In this document: in pieces, positions 18,045 through 27,702 of the stretch
Position numbering within the stretch: position 1 is the stretch's first letter
How the letters are laid out: every line of letters begins with the position of its first letter
Assembly: GCF_021531355.1 (NCBI RefSeq)
Contig: NZ_JADYTS010000003.1
Span: 100,464-164,463, forward strand
Reading direction: 5' to 3'
Length of the DNA stretch: 64,000 nucleotides
From: Leyella stercorea
GTDB taxonomy: Bacteria > Bacteroidota > Bacteroidia > Bacteroidales > Bacteroidaceae
The notes under the pieces: generated by a model
The model's input: the letters and a program-made list of their open reading frames with translations, nothing else
Database searches by the model: none
Told to the model about the DNA's origin: nothing
Program-made: the position numbers and the translations under genes

Positions 18045-19784
18045 TTAGTTCTCACCCCAACCTGGGTTCTGGATGAGTTCAGGATTCTTCTCGCGTTCGC
18101 CCGACGGGATAGGCCAGAGATAGTCGCGGCTTGAAACACCATGAGTGTAGCGTATAGAGCCGGTAATTTCCTTCTCAGGCTTACCGTTGAGAGTCTCGAG
18201 CAGTCCCCAACGCTTCATGTCGTCGAAGCTCTGTCCCTCGGCTGCAAGTTCTACGGCACGCTCATGGCGCAGACGTGTGAACACTTCGTCGTGAGTCTTC
18301 ACGTTGACTGGGCTTTCCTCGCCCTGCCATGTCAGTGCAGGCATTTCTACCGACGGACGCTGGCGCACCTGGTTGATATAATCAATAGCAACAGCATCAT
18401 TGTTCAATGCCCACTCGCACTCTGCCATCATCAGCAACACGTCGGCGTAGCGTATAAGCGGGAAGTTGATAGGAGTATCGGCACGGTTGTTCATTGCACC
18501 GTTCATGTCGCCTTCCGGAACGAACTTGCGCCACAAGTAGCAGTCGTAGTTGCCGTTTACACGGATTACGCCATTGCCGTCGTTAAGACCCTTTGTAGGC
18601 AGTACGAATTCACTTGGAGCCACCTTGTTCTTGTACCATCCCAAATAGCTGCTGTACGGAGTGATAAGCGATGCAGCCATACGTGGGTCGCGGTTGGCGT
18701 ACATCTGCTGCAGCTTCTCCTTGTACGGAGTATATGCAACTACTTTTGAATTCTTGAAGGTCGAGTTGAACACCTTCTTCTTAGTAGCGTCGTTGGTTTC
18801 GTAGTCTTTGGCTACGGGGTCGTCCTTGAAGAATTCCTTCCAGCTGAACTGGCGTCCGTCCTTCCACTCGTACGAGTCGGCGAATGTTGTAGCCACCATC
18901 ACGTTGTTCCAGCAAGAGCCATAAGAAGCGCGTGAACCCATGTAGAAGCACATAGGCATACCGTAGTCGGTACCTACACCGCCCATGTTCTGAATGGCGA
19001 AAATCATCTCTTTGCTCTCGTCGCCTCCGGGGAGGAAGAGTCCGGCGTAGTCGTTGTACAGCTCGTAGCCACCGTGCTCGATTACATCCTTAAAGCACTC
19101 TTTGGCTTCTGTATACTGCTTGTTGTAGAGATATATCTTGCCCATAAGAGCACGTGCAGCATACTTTGTGGCGCGTCCGTAGTCGGCCGACTCCCACGAC
19201 TGTGGCAGCACATTGTATGCCTCGTTCAAGTCGTCGATAATGAACTTGCGAACATCGTCGGCACTGCTGCGTGGCTTCTTCATTTCAGAATATTCTGTAG
19301 TAACGTCGGTGGTCTCGTCGTACAGAGGCACACCACCGAAGTAGTTGAGCAGTTCGTTGTAGAAGAGGGCGCGCATGAATCGTGCCTCAGCTTTGTATTG
19401 AGCCTTGAGCTGGTCGCTCATGTTGCAGTTGTCAACGTTGCGGATTACGATGTTGGCACGTGCTACTGATTCGTAGAGGTTGGTCCAGCGGTAGTTCACC
19501 CATGTATCTGCCATATCGTAAGTGCCGCAGGCAAACTTCTGGAACGACTGATTGTCGTAGCCCATGGCTACTCCGCCCAGTACGTCCATAGAGAATTTCA
19601 GTCCGAATACGTGGTCGGCCTGCATACGGCTGTAAACGCCCATCATTGCCGACTTGGCATGGTCTTCAGTCTTGAAGTATGTGGCTGAAGAGAGCTTGTC
19701 GGTAGGATATCTATCCAGATCGTAGCAACCTGTCAGAGACATAGTCAAGGCAAGTGCTGCTGATAATATTGTTATCTTTTTCAT
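18045..19784 (-). CDS. susD-like: SusD-family glycan-binding lipoprotein
   Basis: SusD proteins sit on the cell surface as a lid on SusC and capture oligosaccharides. The 579-aa product has a lipoprotein signal (lipobox LTGC, Cys about residue 20) and the typical N-terminal DLDRYPTDKLSSATYFKTED. Helical TPR-like regions follow (RFMRALFYNELLNYFGGVPL), and the C-terminal part has LRHERAVELAAEGQSFDDMK and RDYLWPIPSGEREKNPELIQ. The gene is 20 nt downstream of susC. Confidence 0.95.
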   Translation of the reverse strand: MKKITILSAALALTMSLTGCYDLDRYPTDKLSSATYFKTEDHAKSAMMGVYSRMQADHVFGLKFSMDVLGGVAMGYDNQSFQKFACGTYDMADTWVNYRWTNLYESVARANIVIRNVDNCNMSDQLKAQYKAEARFMRALFYNELLNYFGGVPLYDETTDVTTEYSEMKKPRSSADDVRKFIIDDLNEAYNVLPQSWESADYGRATKYAARALMGKIYLYNKQYTEAKECFKDVIEHGGYELYNDYAGLFLPGGDESKEMIFAIQNMGGVGTDYGMPMCFYMGSRASYGSCWNNVMVATTFADSYEWKDGRQFSWKEFFKDDPVAKDYETNDATKKKVFNSTFKNSKVVAYTPYKEKLQQMYANRDPRMAASLITPYSSYLGWYKNKVAPSEFVLPTKGLNDGNGVIRVNGNYDCYLWRKFVPEGDMNGAMNNRADTPINFPLIRYADVLLMMAECEWALNNDAVAIDYINQVRQRPSVEMPALTWQGEESPVNVKTHDEVFTRLRHERAVELAAEGQSFDDMKRWGLLETLNGKPEKEITGSIRYTHGVSSRDYLWPIPSGEREKNPELIQNPGWGEN

Positions 19785-19804
19785 AATGAATTTTCGCTTA
19801 ATGG

Positions 19805-22800
19805 TTAGAATGATATGTTAAGACCCAGTGTGCACTGCTTCATTGTAGGATAGTTCATTCCGCTTACTTCGGGGTCGAAGCCCTTGAAGCTTGTGAATGT
19901 GAAGAAGTTCTCCAAACTGCAGTATACACGCACGCGCTGCACATTTATCATCTGTGTGAGGTTCTGCGGAACGGTGTAGCCGAGCTGGATGTTGCGTATC
20001 TTCAGGAATGAGCGGTCCTGCAGATAGAAGTCGCTGGGCTTGGTGTTGCGTGTGTCCTGATACTGTATCAGACGTGGATACTTGGCGTCGGTGCGACCTT
20101 CATACCAGCGGCCGTCTGCTACTTCTTTGTTGATTTGGTAGCCATAGCGCACGGTAGGAGTGTTGTATGCATCGTTCATCCAGAATGTCTTGATGCCGAG
20201 CTGTCCCTGAAGCAATGCCGAAACGTCGAAGCCCTTGTATGCAGCGTTGAGGTTGAGGCCGAATGTGAACTTCGGGTTGGTGCCGTCGCTCACGATCTCC
20301 TTATCCATAAGAGTGATGCAACCGTCGCCGTCGATATCCTTGTAGAGGAAGTCGCCCTTCTGAGGCTTGCCAAGTGCCTTGAATGCGTTAGGATTCTTAG
20401 CTATCATTTCGTCTACAATCTTCATGTCCTCGTCGGTCTGCAGGATTCGGTCTACGCGCATCAGATACTGTGAGTTGATGCTGTGTCCTTCCCAGATGAG
20501 GTTGGCACCGCTGATTGACATGCCGCCCTTGTCCTTGCCTTTGAACTTGTCTACATTATTAGTAATGTAAGCGAAGTTGGCGTTTGCACCATAGGTGAAG
20601 TCGCCTATCTTGTCCTGCCATCCGAGTGTGAACTCAATACCCTTGTTGGTCACCTCTGCACTGTTCTGCTTAGGCAGTGCTGTTGTACCGTGTACGCCCG
20701 GAGCCGGGAGGTTGATAAGGATGCCAGTAGTCTTCTTGTTGAAGAAGTCGATAGTACCGGTCAGGTGGTTGTTGAAGAATCCGAAGTCAAGACCTACGTT
20801 GAATACCTTGGTCGACTCCCATGTAAGGGCTGAGTTAGAGATGGCTGCAAGTGCAAGACCAGGTACCATAAGGTTGCCGAGCACGTAGTTGTTGCCGCTT
20901 GTGGTGTAGAGCGACTGGTAGTCGTAGTTGCCTACCGAGTTGTTACCCAGTGCACCGTACGACAGGCGAAGCTTCAAGTTGCTCAGGTTGCCACCCAATA
21001 CGCCTTCCATAAACTTCTCCTGGTCGATACGCCATGCTGCTGATGCTGACGGGAAGTAGCCCCAACGGTTGTCTTTAGAGAAGCGTGACGAACCGTCGGC
21101 ACGGAGGTTGAACTCGAAGAGGTACTTCTCCTGCCAGTTGAGGTTCAGTCGGCCGAAGAATGAGCGCATAGCCCACTCTGTGCTTGAGCCTGATGATGTC
21201 GACTCGCCGGTAGCACCGTTGATAACGTCCATTGAGAGGTCGGTCAAGTCCTGGCGTGTTGCCGAGAAATTCTTCGAGCGGTAGAGCTCGTTAGAGAGAC
21301 CAGCCATAGCTCCGATAGTGAGGTTGTTCTTGAACATCTTGGTGTCGTAGCGTGCCACGAGGTCGTTGAAGTAGCGTTCTATCTTGCTGTCGGTATATTT
21401 GATTGATGTCTTGCCACGGTTGGTCCATGTCTGCTCGTCGGTGAGGAAGTTGTATGCATTGAGGAATACCGGCTTGCGGTGAGTCTCGCGGTCGAGGAAT
21501 TCGTAGCTGTACGAACCGGTGAGCGAGAAGCCCTTGAACGGCTTCAATGTGGCAGTGAAGCGTGGACGAACGTTGTTCTTGCGGTCCTGACCTGCCCACT
21601 TGTTAAGACGGATGAGCGGGTTGTTGTTGGCACACTGGCCGCTGTCCTCGCTGTTGTTCAAAGCACCGTAGCGTCCGTCGGGAGCGCGGAAAACCATACC
21701 CGGAGTTGTAGCCGCTGTATATGTGAAGATGTTGTCAATCTCCTCAGCACCCGGTTCCAGGTCGCTCACGTAGCCACCAATCTGCATGCCGATGTTGAGC
21801 CATGATGTCACGTCGGCGTCCATGTTGAGGCGTACGGTGTACTTCTTCATACCGGCATTCTCCAAAACGCCAGGGTTGTTCATGTATCCGAACGAGCCGT
21901 AGAAGCGAATCTTGTCGCTACCGCCGCTGAGTGATACTACGTGGTTGGTCGATGTCGACGGCTTGAATGTCTCGTCAATCCAGTTGGTGTTAGGATATTT
22001 CAGAGGGTCGTTGCCATTGCGCCATTCAGCGATTTTATCTTCTGAGAAGTACTGGTTCTTGCCCGACTTAGGGTTAGAGTTGTAGTAGCCCTCGTTGATA
22101 AGTTCCATGTAGTCGGCATAGTTTGACACCGGAGTCAGAGTCTTGCGGATAGACTGGAAAGATACGTATCCGTTGTAGTCGACCTTGATTTTTCCCGATT
22201 TACCCTTCTTTGTAGTGATAAGGATAACGCCGTTGGCTGCACGCGATCCATAGATTGAAGCCGAGGCAGCATCCTTCAATACTGATACCGACTCTATATC
22301 CTGCGGGTTAACGGTGTTGATGCCCTGCTCTACACCGTCGATGATGATAAGAGGTGCCGATGAGTTGAGTGTACCCTGACCACGCACAAGGATTGATGCG
22401 TTGTCATCGCCCGGACGGTTGCTGCTCGATGAAACGTTTACACCGGCAGCTAGACCTGCGAGGGCCTGCGAAACGTTGGTGACGGGACGGCTCTCAGTCA
22501 GCTCGTCCATATTGATGGATGCAACAGCACCCGACATGTTCACCTTTTTCTGTGTGCCGTAACCTACAACAACAACTTCGTTGAGGCTCTTTGAGTCGGA
22601 CTTGAGAGTTACCTTGAGCGACTTCTCGCCGTTGTACTTCACCTCCTGTGTCTGGAATCCGATGTAGCTGATTACGAGTGTCTGGCCCTTCTTCAAGCCT
22701 TTCAGTGTGAAATCGCCATCAATAGATGTAATGGTGCCTACGGTGTCCTGTCCCTTAATCTTGATAGTGGCGCCAATGATTGGCTCGCCCATATCGTCAA

Positions 22801-22951
22801 GGACGATACCCGTAACGGTTGTAGACTCCTGCTGTACGTTGGCAACATTATTTGTTGCCGGCGACGTGGCAGTTGCATTTCCAAATGCTGGATACATGCT
22901 GGCTGTAACACCAAGCATCAAGCCTTTCAGTAAAAGATTTGATTTGTGCAT
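19805..22951 (-). CDS. susC-like: SusC-family TonB-dependent outer-membrane transporter
   Basis: The 1048-aa product imports oligosaccharides across the outer membrane using TonB energy. A signal peptide is followed by a carboxypeptidase-regulatory-like domain (about 45-115, VTGIVLDDMGEPIIGATIKI). Next come the conserved LNEVVVVGYGTQKK segment and a plug domain with LIIIDGVEQGINTVNPQDIE and SASIYGSRAANGVILITTKK. A barrel ends in an aromatic residue (LGLNISF). The predicted leader contains five 22-bp repeats; control is probably by the divergent hybrid regulator. Confidence 0.96.
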   Translation of the reverse strand: MHKSNLLLKGLMLGVTASMYPAFGNATATSPATNNVANVQQESTTVTGIVLDDMGEPIIGATIKIKGQDTVGTITSIDGDFTLKGLKKGQTLVISYIGFQTQEVKYNGEKSLKVTLKSDSKSLNEVVVVGYGTQKKVNMSGAVASINMDELTESRPVTNVSQALAGLAAGVNVSSSSNRPGDDNASILVRGQGTLNSSAPLIIIDGVEQGINTVNPQDIESVSVLKDAASASIYGSRAANGVILITTKKGKSGKIKVDYNGYVSFQSIRKTLTPVSNYADYMELINEGYYNSNPKSGKNQYFSEDKIAEWRNGNDPLKYPNTNWIDETFKPSTSTNHVVSLSGGSDKIRFYGSFGYMNNPGVLENAGMKKYTVRLNMDADVTSWLNIGMQIGGYVSDLEPGAEEIDNIFTYTAATTPGMVFRAPDGRYGALNNSEDSGQCANNNPLIRLNKWAGQDRKNNVRPRFTATLKPFKGFSLTGSYSYEFLDRETHRKPVFLNAYNFLTDEQTWTNRGKTSIKYTDSKIERYFNDLVARYDTKMFKNNLTIGAMAGLSNELYRSKNFSATRQDLTDLSMDVINGATGESTSSGSSTEWAMRSFFGRLNLNWQEKYLFEFNLRADGSSRFSKDNRWGYFPSASAAWRIDQEKFMEGVLGGNLSNLKLRLSYGALGNNSVGNYDYQSLYTTSGNNYVLGNLMVPGLALAAISNSALTWESTKVFNVGLDFGFFNNHLTGTIDFFNKKTTGILINLPAPGVHGTTALPKQNSAEVTNKGIEFTLGWQDKIGDFTYGANANFAYITNNVDKFKGKDKGGMSISGANLIWEGHSINSQYLMRVDRILQTDEDMKIVDEMIAKNPNAFKALGKPQKGDFLYKDIDGDGCITLMDKEIVSDGTNPKFTFGLNLNAAYKGFDVSALLQGQLGIKTFWMNDAYNTPTVRYGYQINKEVADGRWYEGRTDAKYPRLIQYQDTRNTKPSDFYLQDRSFLKIRNIQLGYTVPQNLTQMINVQRVRVYCSLENFFTFTSFKGFDPEVSGMNYPTMKQCTLGLNISF

Positions 22952-22970
22952 AGATCTTTTGTTTGGGTTT

Positions 22971-23080
22971 TTATTTCAGATTTAGTATAATTTTATTTCA
23001 GATGTAGTATACGCTTACTTCTGTTGTAGTGTGCTCTTACTTCAGATGTAGTGTACGTTTACTTCAGATGCTGTGTGTGC
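22971..23080. repeat. Five 22-bp tandem repeats in the susC leader
   Basis: Units lie at 22971-22992, 22993-23014, 23015-23036, 23037-23058 and 23059-23080, with plus-strand consensus TTACTTCAGATGTAGTG plus five variable bases. There are no spacers. They lie between the predicted susC -7 box and the susC ATG, so they would be transcribed as untranslated leader. Confidence 0.9.
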
Positions 23081-23125
23081 TTAATGGCTCACTGGTTGTT
23101 TTAGGTAAATTTTATCTTTCGGTTG

Positions 23126-23133
23126 CAAATTTA
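23126..23133 (-). promoter_or_regulatory. Predicted susC promoter -7 box
   Basis: On the minus strand this reads TAAATTTG, an exact match to the Bacteroidetes TAnnTTTG element. No TTG is found at the usual 19-20 bp upstream, which fits a promoter that needs an activator. The predicted leader is about 170 nt. Confidence 0.6.
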
Positions 23134-23154
23134 GAATAAATAAAGCATGAATGC

Positions 23155-23170
23155 CGTATACAAATATACG
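23155..23170. promoter_or_regulatory. Palindrome at about -41 of susC, candidate operator
   Basis: CGTATA-CAAA-TATACG is a perfect inverted repeat with a 4-bp spacer. Its centre is about 41 bp upstream of the predicted susC start, the usual place for an activator that touches RNA polymerase. The divergent regulator gene is the obvious candidate partner. A direct repeat ATCCTGCC x2 lies at 23211-23226; the rest of the divergent region (22952-23398) holds no gene. Confidence 0.4.
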
Positions 23171-23398
23171 TTTTGTGTGTATTTTTCGTACGTATCTCGT
23201 TATTTAACTTATCCTGCCATCCTGCCAATAATGAGTTTCTTTTACGTTGCGAATCTATTGTTTTTTGATGTGTCTACCCCCATTTAGCATGCTTTTTATT
23301 TCGTAATAATAGGTTGTGTGAAAATTTTGAAAGTATACTTTTGTTTGTTTAGTTTAAAATTTGTAATTTTACGCCCACTACAACCATAAAATTATACA

Positions 23399-26300
23399 AT
23401 GTTATACATTAGGTTTATAAAACGATTATTACTAATACTAATTGTCTGCTTATTCGCTCTCAATATCCAAGCCATGCGTTTCCGTCATCTGTCGATGCCG
23501 GATGGACTGTCGCAATTGTCCGTATTGTCGATATATCAAGACCGTCTTGGACGTATGTGGTTTGGCACTGAGGAGGGCGTAAATATATTTGATGGCAATA
23601 CGGTTACGGCTATAAAGAAGTTTCGCGGCATGAATCCGCACAATATTGAGGTGCGACGTATTTGTGGCGACGACAACGGCAACGTGTATTTTCTTCTCGG
23701 CCGTTCGGTCGTAGCCATCGACTATCTTACCCAAGGCAGCAAGGTGATTGTCCCCGACGGCGTGTCGGCTCTTGCGTGTCATGCGGGCCATCTCTACTAT
23801 GCTCGTAAAGGCCATCTCTGCTCTTATCGTATAGCCGACAAGAAGACAAAAGTCATTGCTTCAACGGAGGGTGCCCGTCCCAATGCCATCTACATCGACC
23901 GTCGTGGCACGGTGTGGGTTGCTGCTGTCAACGGTCTATACACGTTGTCTACGAAGACCCGGAGATTGACACCCCGACTCAGCGGACCTTATATCGAATA
24001 CATCTTCCAGGACTCGCATGGCAACATTTGGGCATCATCGCGCGACCGTGGATGCTATCGCATTGCGTCCGACGGCACTACCACACAATTCTCGGTCGAC
24101 GAAAACACTGCCAAGGCTGAGAACAACAATGCCGTGCAGCACAACAAGGACTGGCGCACACAGAATCATATCAGCAGCAACAGTGTGCGTGAGATTACCG
24201 AGGATAGCAACGGATATATATGGATTGGCACCTTCTTGGGCCTCAACCGTTTCGACCCCACAACTGGTACATTCAATGTATATATCCACACCAACAATTC
24301 GCAGAGCATAAGCCATCAGTCGGTGTTTCCGCTTGTCAGAGACAGCGAGGGCACTATCTGGGCTGGTACTTATTATGGCGGAGTCAACTATTTCACTTCC
24401 GACAACGACTCGTTCAAGTTCTATGCGGCTGATATCAACAACCCCAACTGCTTGTCCAATCCGTTTGTGGGACATATCACCATCGACAAGCGTGGCGATA
24501 TATGGGTGTGTACTGAGGGCGGCGGACTCAACCGCATCGACCACGCCACTCATACCGTGACCTACTATATGACGGGCAACAATGCCAATTCGCTGCCACA
24601 GAACAATCTGAAGGATATAGTCTACGAACCCTCGCGCGACCGTCTATATATAGGTACGTATATGGGTGGAGTGTCAGTGCTCGACATCAAGAGTGGCAAG
24701 TTCACCAATCTGCTCTCTCTCTATCCTGAGGAGACGAAGCGTTCGGGCAATCGCATCGTCGACATGACCCGATGGCACGACCGTGTGCTCTTCACCACGC
24801 TCGGCGGATTGTGGATGCTCAACCCCGACACGTATAAGGTGGAGGAACTCATCCCTCAACTGAATGATTATGGCGAGCGTCGCATCTATACCGACCGTCG
24901 TGGCTATCTGTGGGCGGCAGACGGGTCGGGACTGTACAAGATTTCTGTGCAGTCGCGCCGTGTGCTGCGCTATTATGAGGCAGGCAAGGCAGGATTGGGC
25001 GAAGTGGGATTCACTGATATCCGCGAGGACAGCAATGGTCGCATCTATGTAGCGTCGGTAGGCGGCGGAATATACCGCCTCGACGAGAAGAAACATACGT
25101 TTCAGGTGTTCGACACCGACAACAGCGACATTATGAGCAACTTCTGCTATGCCTTTGCCAATGTGGGCAAACAGCTGATATATAGCACCGAGCATGGCAT
25201 TGGCGTGCTCAATACCACCGACGACTCCTTCCGTAATGTCGAGTTCTCGCACGACTTCCCCCTTGTTGGCATCAATCGTGGCTGCGGATTGTTTGCTGTG
25301 GGCAACACCATATTTGTGGGTGGCACCAATGGAATGGTGGCTATGGACGTGAGCCGTCTGCTTGCCATGCGTTCTTACGGCCGTCTGTATTTCTCGCGTC
25401 TGTATATCAATGGCAAGGAATGTCTGCCTGGCGACGGCACCGACATTCTCGACAAGGCAGTCTATCTCACCGACGAGATACACCTCAATCACGATCAGAA
25501 CAATATCACATTCGGCTTTGCCACCGACAACTATACACGCAGCTTCAACCAGCCGCTTTTCGAATACCGATTGCGTGGCTACGACAATACATGGTATACC
25601 ACCACTGGCCACAGCATATCCTATCCGAAACTGCCTGCCGGCAACTATACGCTTGAGGTACGAATGAAGCCATCTACATGGCAGACCGAAGGCGACGTGG
25701 AGAAGTTGACTCTGAAATTGAAGGTAAGCCCGCCGTTCTATCTCTCTACCTTGGCATATATCATATACATTGCCATATTCTTTAGTCTTATTTGTGCGTT
25801 CTATTATTTCAAGCGCTCACAGCTGCTGCTTGAGACGTCGCTCGCCATCGAGAAGAAAGACCGTCAGAACGAGGAGGCTCTCAGCAAAGCTAAGTTGCAG
25901 TTCTTCACAAGTATATCGCACGAGTTCCGCACGCCGCTCACGCTCATCATTGCCAAGCTCGACTATGTGATGCAGAATGTACAGAAGAGCACCGCCATAG
26001 CCCGAAGCTTGAAGAGTGTCAATCAGAATGCGAGCATGATGCTCGAACTCGTCAACGAATTGCTCGACTTCCGCAAGATGGAGCAGGGCTATACCCATCT
26101 GAGTGTGGGCAAGCACGACCTCGTGGAGTTTGTCAAGGACATCACGATGGCGTTTGACGATATGGCGCGCACCAAGTCTATCACCTTCACGTTCTCGTCT
26201 ACGTCGCCACGCATAGAGTGCTGGTTCGACCAGCGTCAGATGCAAAAGGTGGTGTACAATCTCGTGTCCAATGCCTTCAAGTACGTCAGTCAGCAGACGG

Positions 26301-27427
26301 GCACTATCGAAGTGCAGCTCGACCAGGACGACCGTCATGCCTTATTGCGTGTCATTGACAATGGCGTGGGCATTGCCTCTGCCGACATCGACCGCATCTT
26401 CGACCGCTTCTATCAGGCCAACAATGGTCAGACCAAGGCGGTGGCTACACGTGGCACTGGAATCGGATTGGCGCTTGTCAAGAACATCGTTGAGCGTCAT
26501 CATGGCACTATCAATGTTGTCAGTTCTGAAGGATATGGTTCGGTGTTTGTCGTACAGCTGTGCAAGGACAGCACCCAGTTTGCCGCTGACGAGATAGAGA
26601 CGGTTGAGGCTCCTGCTGATGAGCCAAAGGTGATAGAAGAGTCAGTCGCAACCGAAGGCATGGCGAAGGTGCTGGTGGTAGAGGACAACGACGAATTGCT
26701 CGCCACGCTGCGCGACATCTTCTCGCCATTGTATCATGTCGTCGTTGCCCACAACGGCAAGGAGGGACTCGACATGACGCGTGCCGAGTCGCCCGACATT
26801 GTGGTGAGCGACGTGATGATGCCCGTAATGGATGGCATGGAGATGTGCAAGGCTATAAAGAACGACATATCTGTGAGCCACACGTTGGTGCTTCTGCTCA
26901 CCGCCATGAGTGCGTCGGAGCATGAGGTGGAGGGACTGCGCTGCGGTGCCGACGACTATGTGGCTAAGCCGTTCAATCCCTCGGTGCTGCTTGCACGTGT
27001 TGCGGCATTGCTGCGCATGCGCTCGCTTCTGCAGCAACGCTTCTCTAAGGGCAATATGCGCATGGCTGATGCTCAGCAGTTTGCTGTCAACAAGCTCGAC
27101 CGCGAATTCATGCAGCGTTGCGACGAAATTGTCAACAAGCATATTGCCGACTCCGACTTCTCGGTCGACAACATGGCGCGTCAGTTGCTGATAGGCCATA
27201 CGAGTTTCTTCACGAAGTTCAAGGCTATTACCAGCATGACTCCCAATGAATATCTGATTAAGCAGCGCCTCTCACGTGCTGCCGACTATCTGCGTGATGA
27301 TCCTACGGCAACGATAGCCAATGTGGCATACAAATACGGATTCAATTCGCCACGCTACTTCTCACAATGCTTCAAGAAGGCCTATGGAGCGAATCCTACG
27401 GAATGGCGTGAGAGTTTTTCTAATTGA
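23399..27427 (+). CDS. Hybrid two-component system sensor/regulator (HTCS) of the sus-like locus
   Basis: The 1342-aa protein joins sensor and regulator in one chain. It has an N-terminal signal or anchor, then two periplasmic propellers of short repeats (about 25-690, with LSIYQDRLGRMWFGTEEGVN) and a Y_Y_Y domain (about 700-785). A membrane helix (about 787-808) leads to HisKA with SHEFRTPLTLI (His841) and a HATPase domain (NLVSNAFKYV, GTGIGLALVKNIVERHHG). A receiver domain (Asp1138 in SDVMMPVMDG, Lys in KPF) and an AraC-type DNA-binding domain complete it (about 1240-1340, FNSPRYFSQCFKKAYGANPT). It is divergent from susC, so it probably senses the glycan and activates that promoter. Confidence 0.96.
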   Translation: MLYIRFIKRLLLILIVCLFALNIQAMRFRHLSMPDGLSQLSVLSIYQDRLGRMWFGTEEGVNIFDGNTVTAIKKFRGMNPHNIEVRRICGDDNGNVYFLLGRSVVAIDYLTQGSKVIVPDGVSALACHAGHLYYARKGHLCSYRIADKKTKVIASTEGARPNAIYIDRRGTVWVAAVNGLYTLSTKTRRLTPRLSGPYIEYIFQDSHGNIWASSRDRGCYRIASDGTTTQFSVDENTAKAENNNAVQHNKDWRTQNHISSNSVREITEDSNGYIWIGTFLGLNRFDPTTGTFNVYIHTNNSQSISHQSVFPLVRDSEGTIWAGTYYGGVNYFTSDNDSFKFYAADINNPNCLSNPFVGHITIDKRGDIWVCTEGGGLNRIDHATHTVTYYMTGNNANSLPQNNLKDIVYEPSRDRLYIGTYMGGVSVLDIKSGKFTNLLSLYPEETKRSGNRIVDMTRWHDRVLFTTLGGLWMLNPDTYKVEELIPQLNDYGERRIYTDRRGYLWAADGSGLYKISVQSRRVLRYYEAGKAGLGEVGFTDIREDSNGRIYVASVGGGIYRLDEKKHTFQVFDTDNSDIMSNFCYAFANVGKQLIYSTEHGIGVLNTTDDSFRNVEFSHDFPLVGINRGCGLFAVGNTIFVGGTNGMVAMDVSRLLAMRSYGRLYFSRLYINGKECLPGDGTDILDKAVYLTDEIHLNHDQNNITFGFATDNYTRSFNQPLFEYRLRGYDNTWYTTTGHSISYPKLPAGNYTLEVRMKPSTWQTEGDVEKLTLKLKVSPPFYLSTLAYIIYIAIFFSLICAFYYFKRSQLLLETSLAIEKKDRQNEEALSKAKLQFFTSISHEFRTPLTLIIAKLDYVMQNVQKSTAIARSLKSVNQNASMMLELVNELLDFRKMEQGYTHLSVGKHDLVEFVKDITMAFDDMARTKSITFTFSSTSPRIECWFDQRQMQKVVYNLVSNAFKYVSQQTGTIEVQLDQDDRHALLRVIDNGVGIASADIDRIFDRFYQANNGQTKAVATRGTGIGLALVKNIVERHHGTINVVSSEGYGSVFVVQLCKDSTQFAADEIETVEAPADEPKVIEESVATEGMAKVLVVEDNDELLATLRDIFSPLYHVVVAHNGKEGLDMTRAESPDIVVSDVMMPVMDGMEMCKAIKNDISVSHTLVLLLTAMSASEHEVEGLRCGADDYVAKPFNPSVLLARVAALLRMRSLLQQRFSKGNMRMADAQQFAVNKLDREFMQRCDEIVNKHIADSDFSVDNMARQLLIGHTSFFTKFKAITSMTPNEYLIKQRLSRAADYLRDDPTATIANVAYKYGFNSPRYFSQCFKKAYGANPTEWRESFSN

Positions 27428-27527
27428 GAGTTGAGAATTGAGAGTTGAAAGTTATGATTACCTTTTAAAGCTATATATAGCTAAAAATATTACAAAACAA
27501 TACATATCATAACTCTCAACTCTCAAC
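27424..27527. repeat. Heptad inverted-arm element (TTGAGAG type)
   Basis: Left arm: TTGAGAG, TTGAGAA, TTGAGAG, TTGAAAG (27424-27451), then TTATGATTA. After a 45-nt core comes the inverted right arm ATCATAA, CTCTCAA, CTCTCAA (27506-27526). The first heptad contains the stop codon of the hybrid regulator, and the last touches the palindromic element that follows. Confidence 0.85.
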
Positions 27528-27702
27528 GAGGGTGTGTCAAAATGGGAGTTATAGGAATTTAAGAAGAAGTTAATCCATCTACGATGGATGGAAGTTAACA
27601 GACAAATGCTTTGTTTTCAGCAAATTATACATATGTCCGCTAACTTCTGTTAACTTCGGGCGAAGCCCAAACTTCCTTTAACTTCTATTTTGACACACCC
27701 TC
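27528..27702. mobile_element. Palindromic intergenic element, copy A
   Basis: A 175-bp element with ends GAGGGTGTGTCAAAAT and ATTTTGACACACCCTC. Internal hairpins include ATCCATC-tac-GATGGAT and GGGC-gaa-GCCC. It has no coding capacity and stops exactly at the stop codon of the protease gene. Copies B (35009-35183) and C (59175-59378, inverted) have the same ends and much of the same interior. Confidence 0.85.

Noticed and set aside
22971..23080. CRISPR array
   Set aside because: The units are contiguous 22-mers without spacers, and no cas genes are present.
24674..25612. A 312-codon minus-strand frame within the hybrid regulator gene
   Set aside because: It lies inside the propeller-coding part of a complete hybrid regulator and has no recognisable features.
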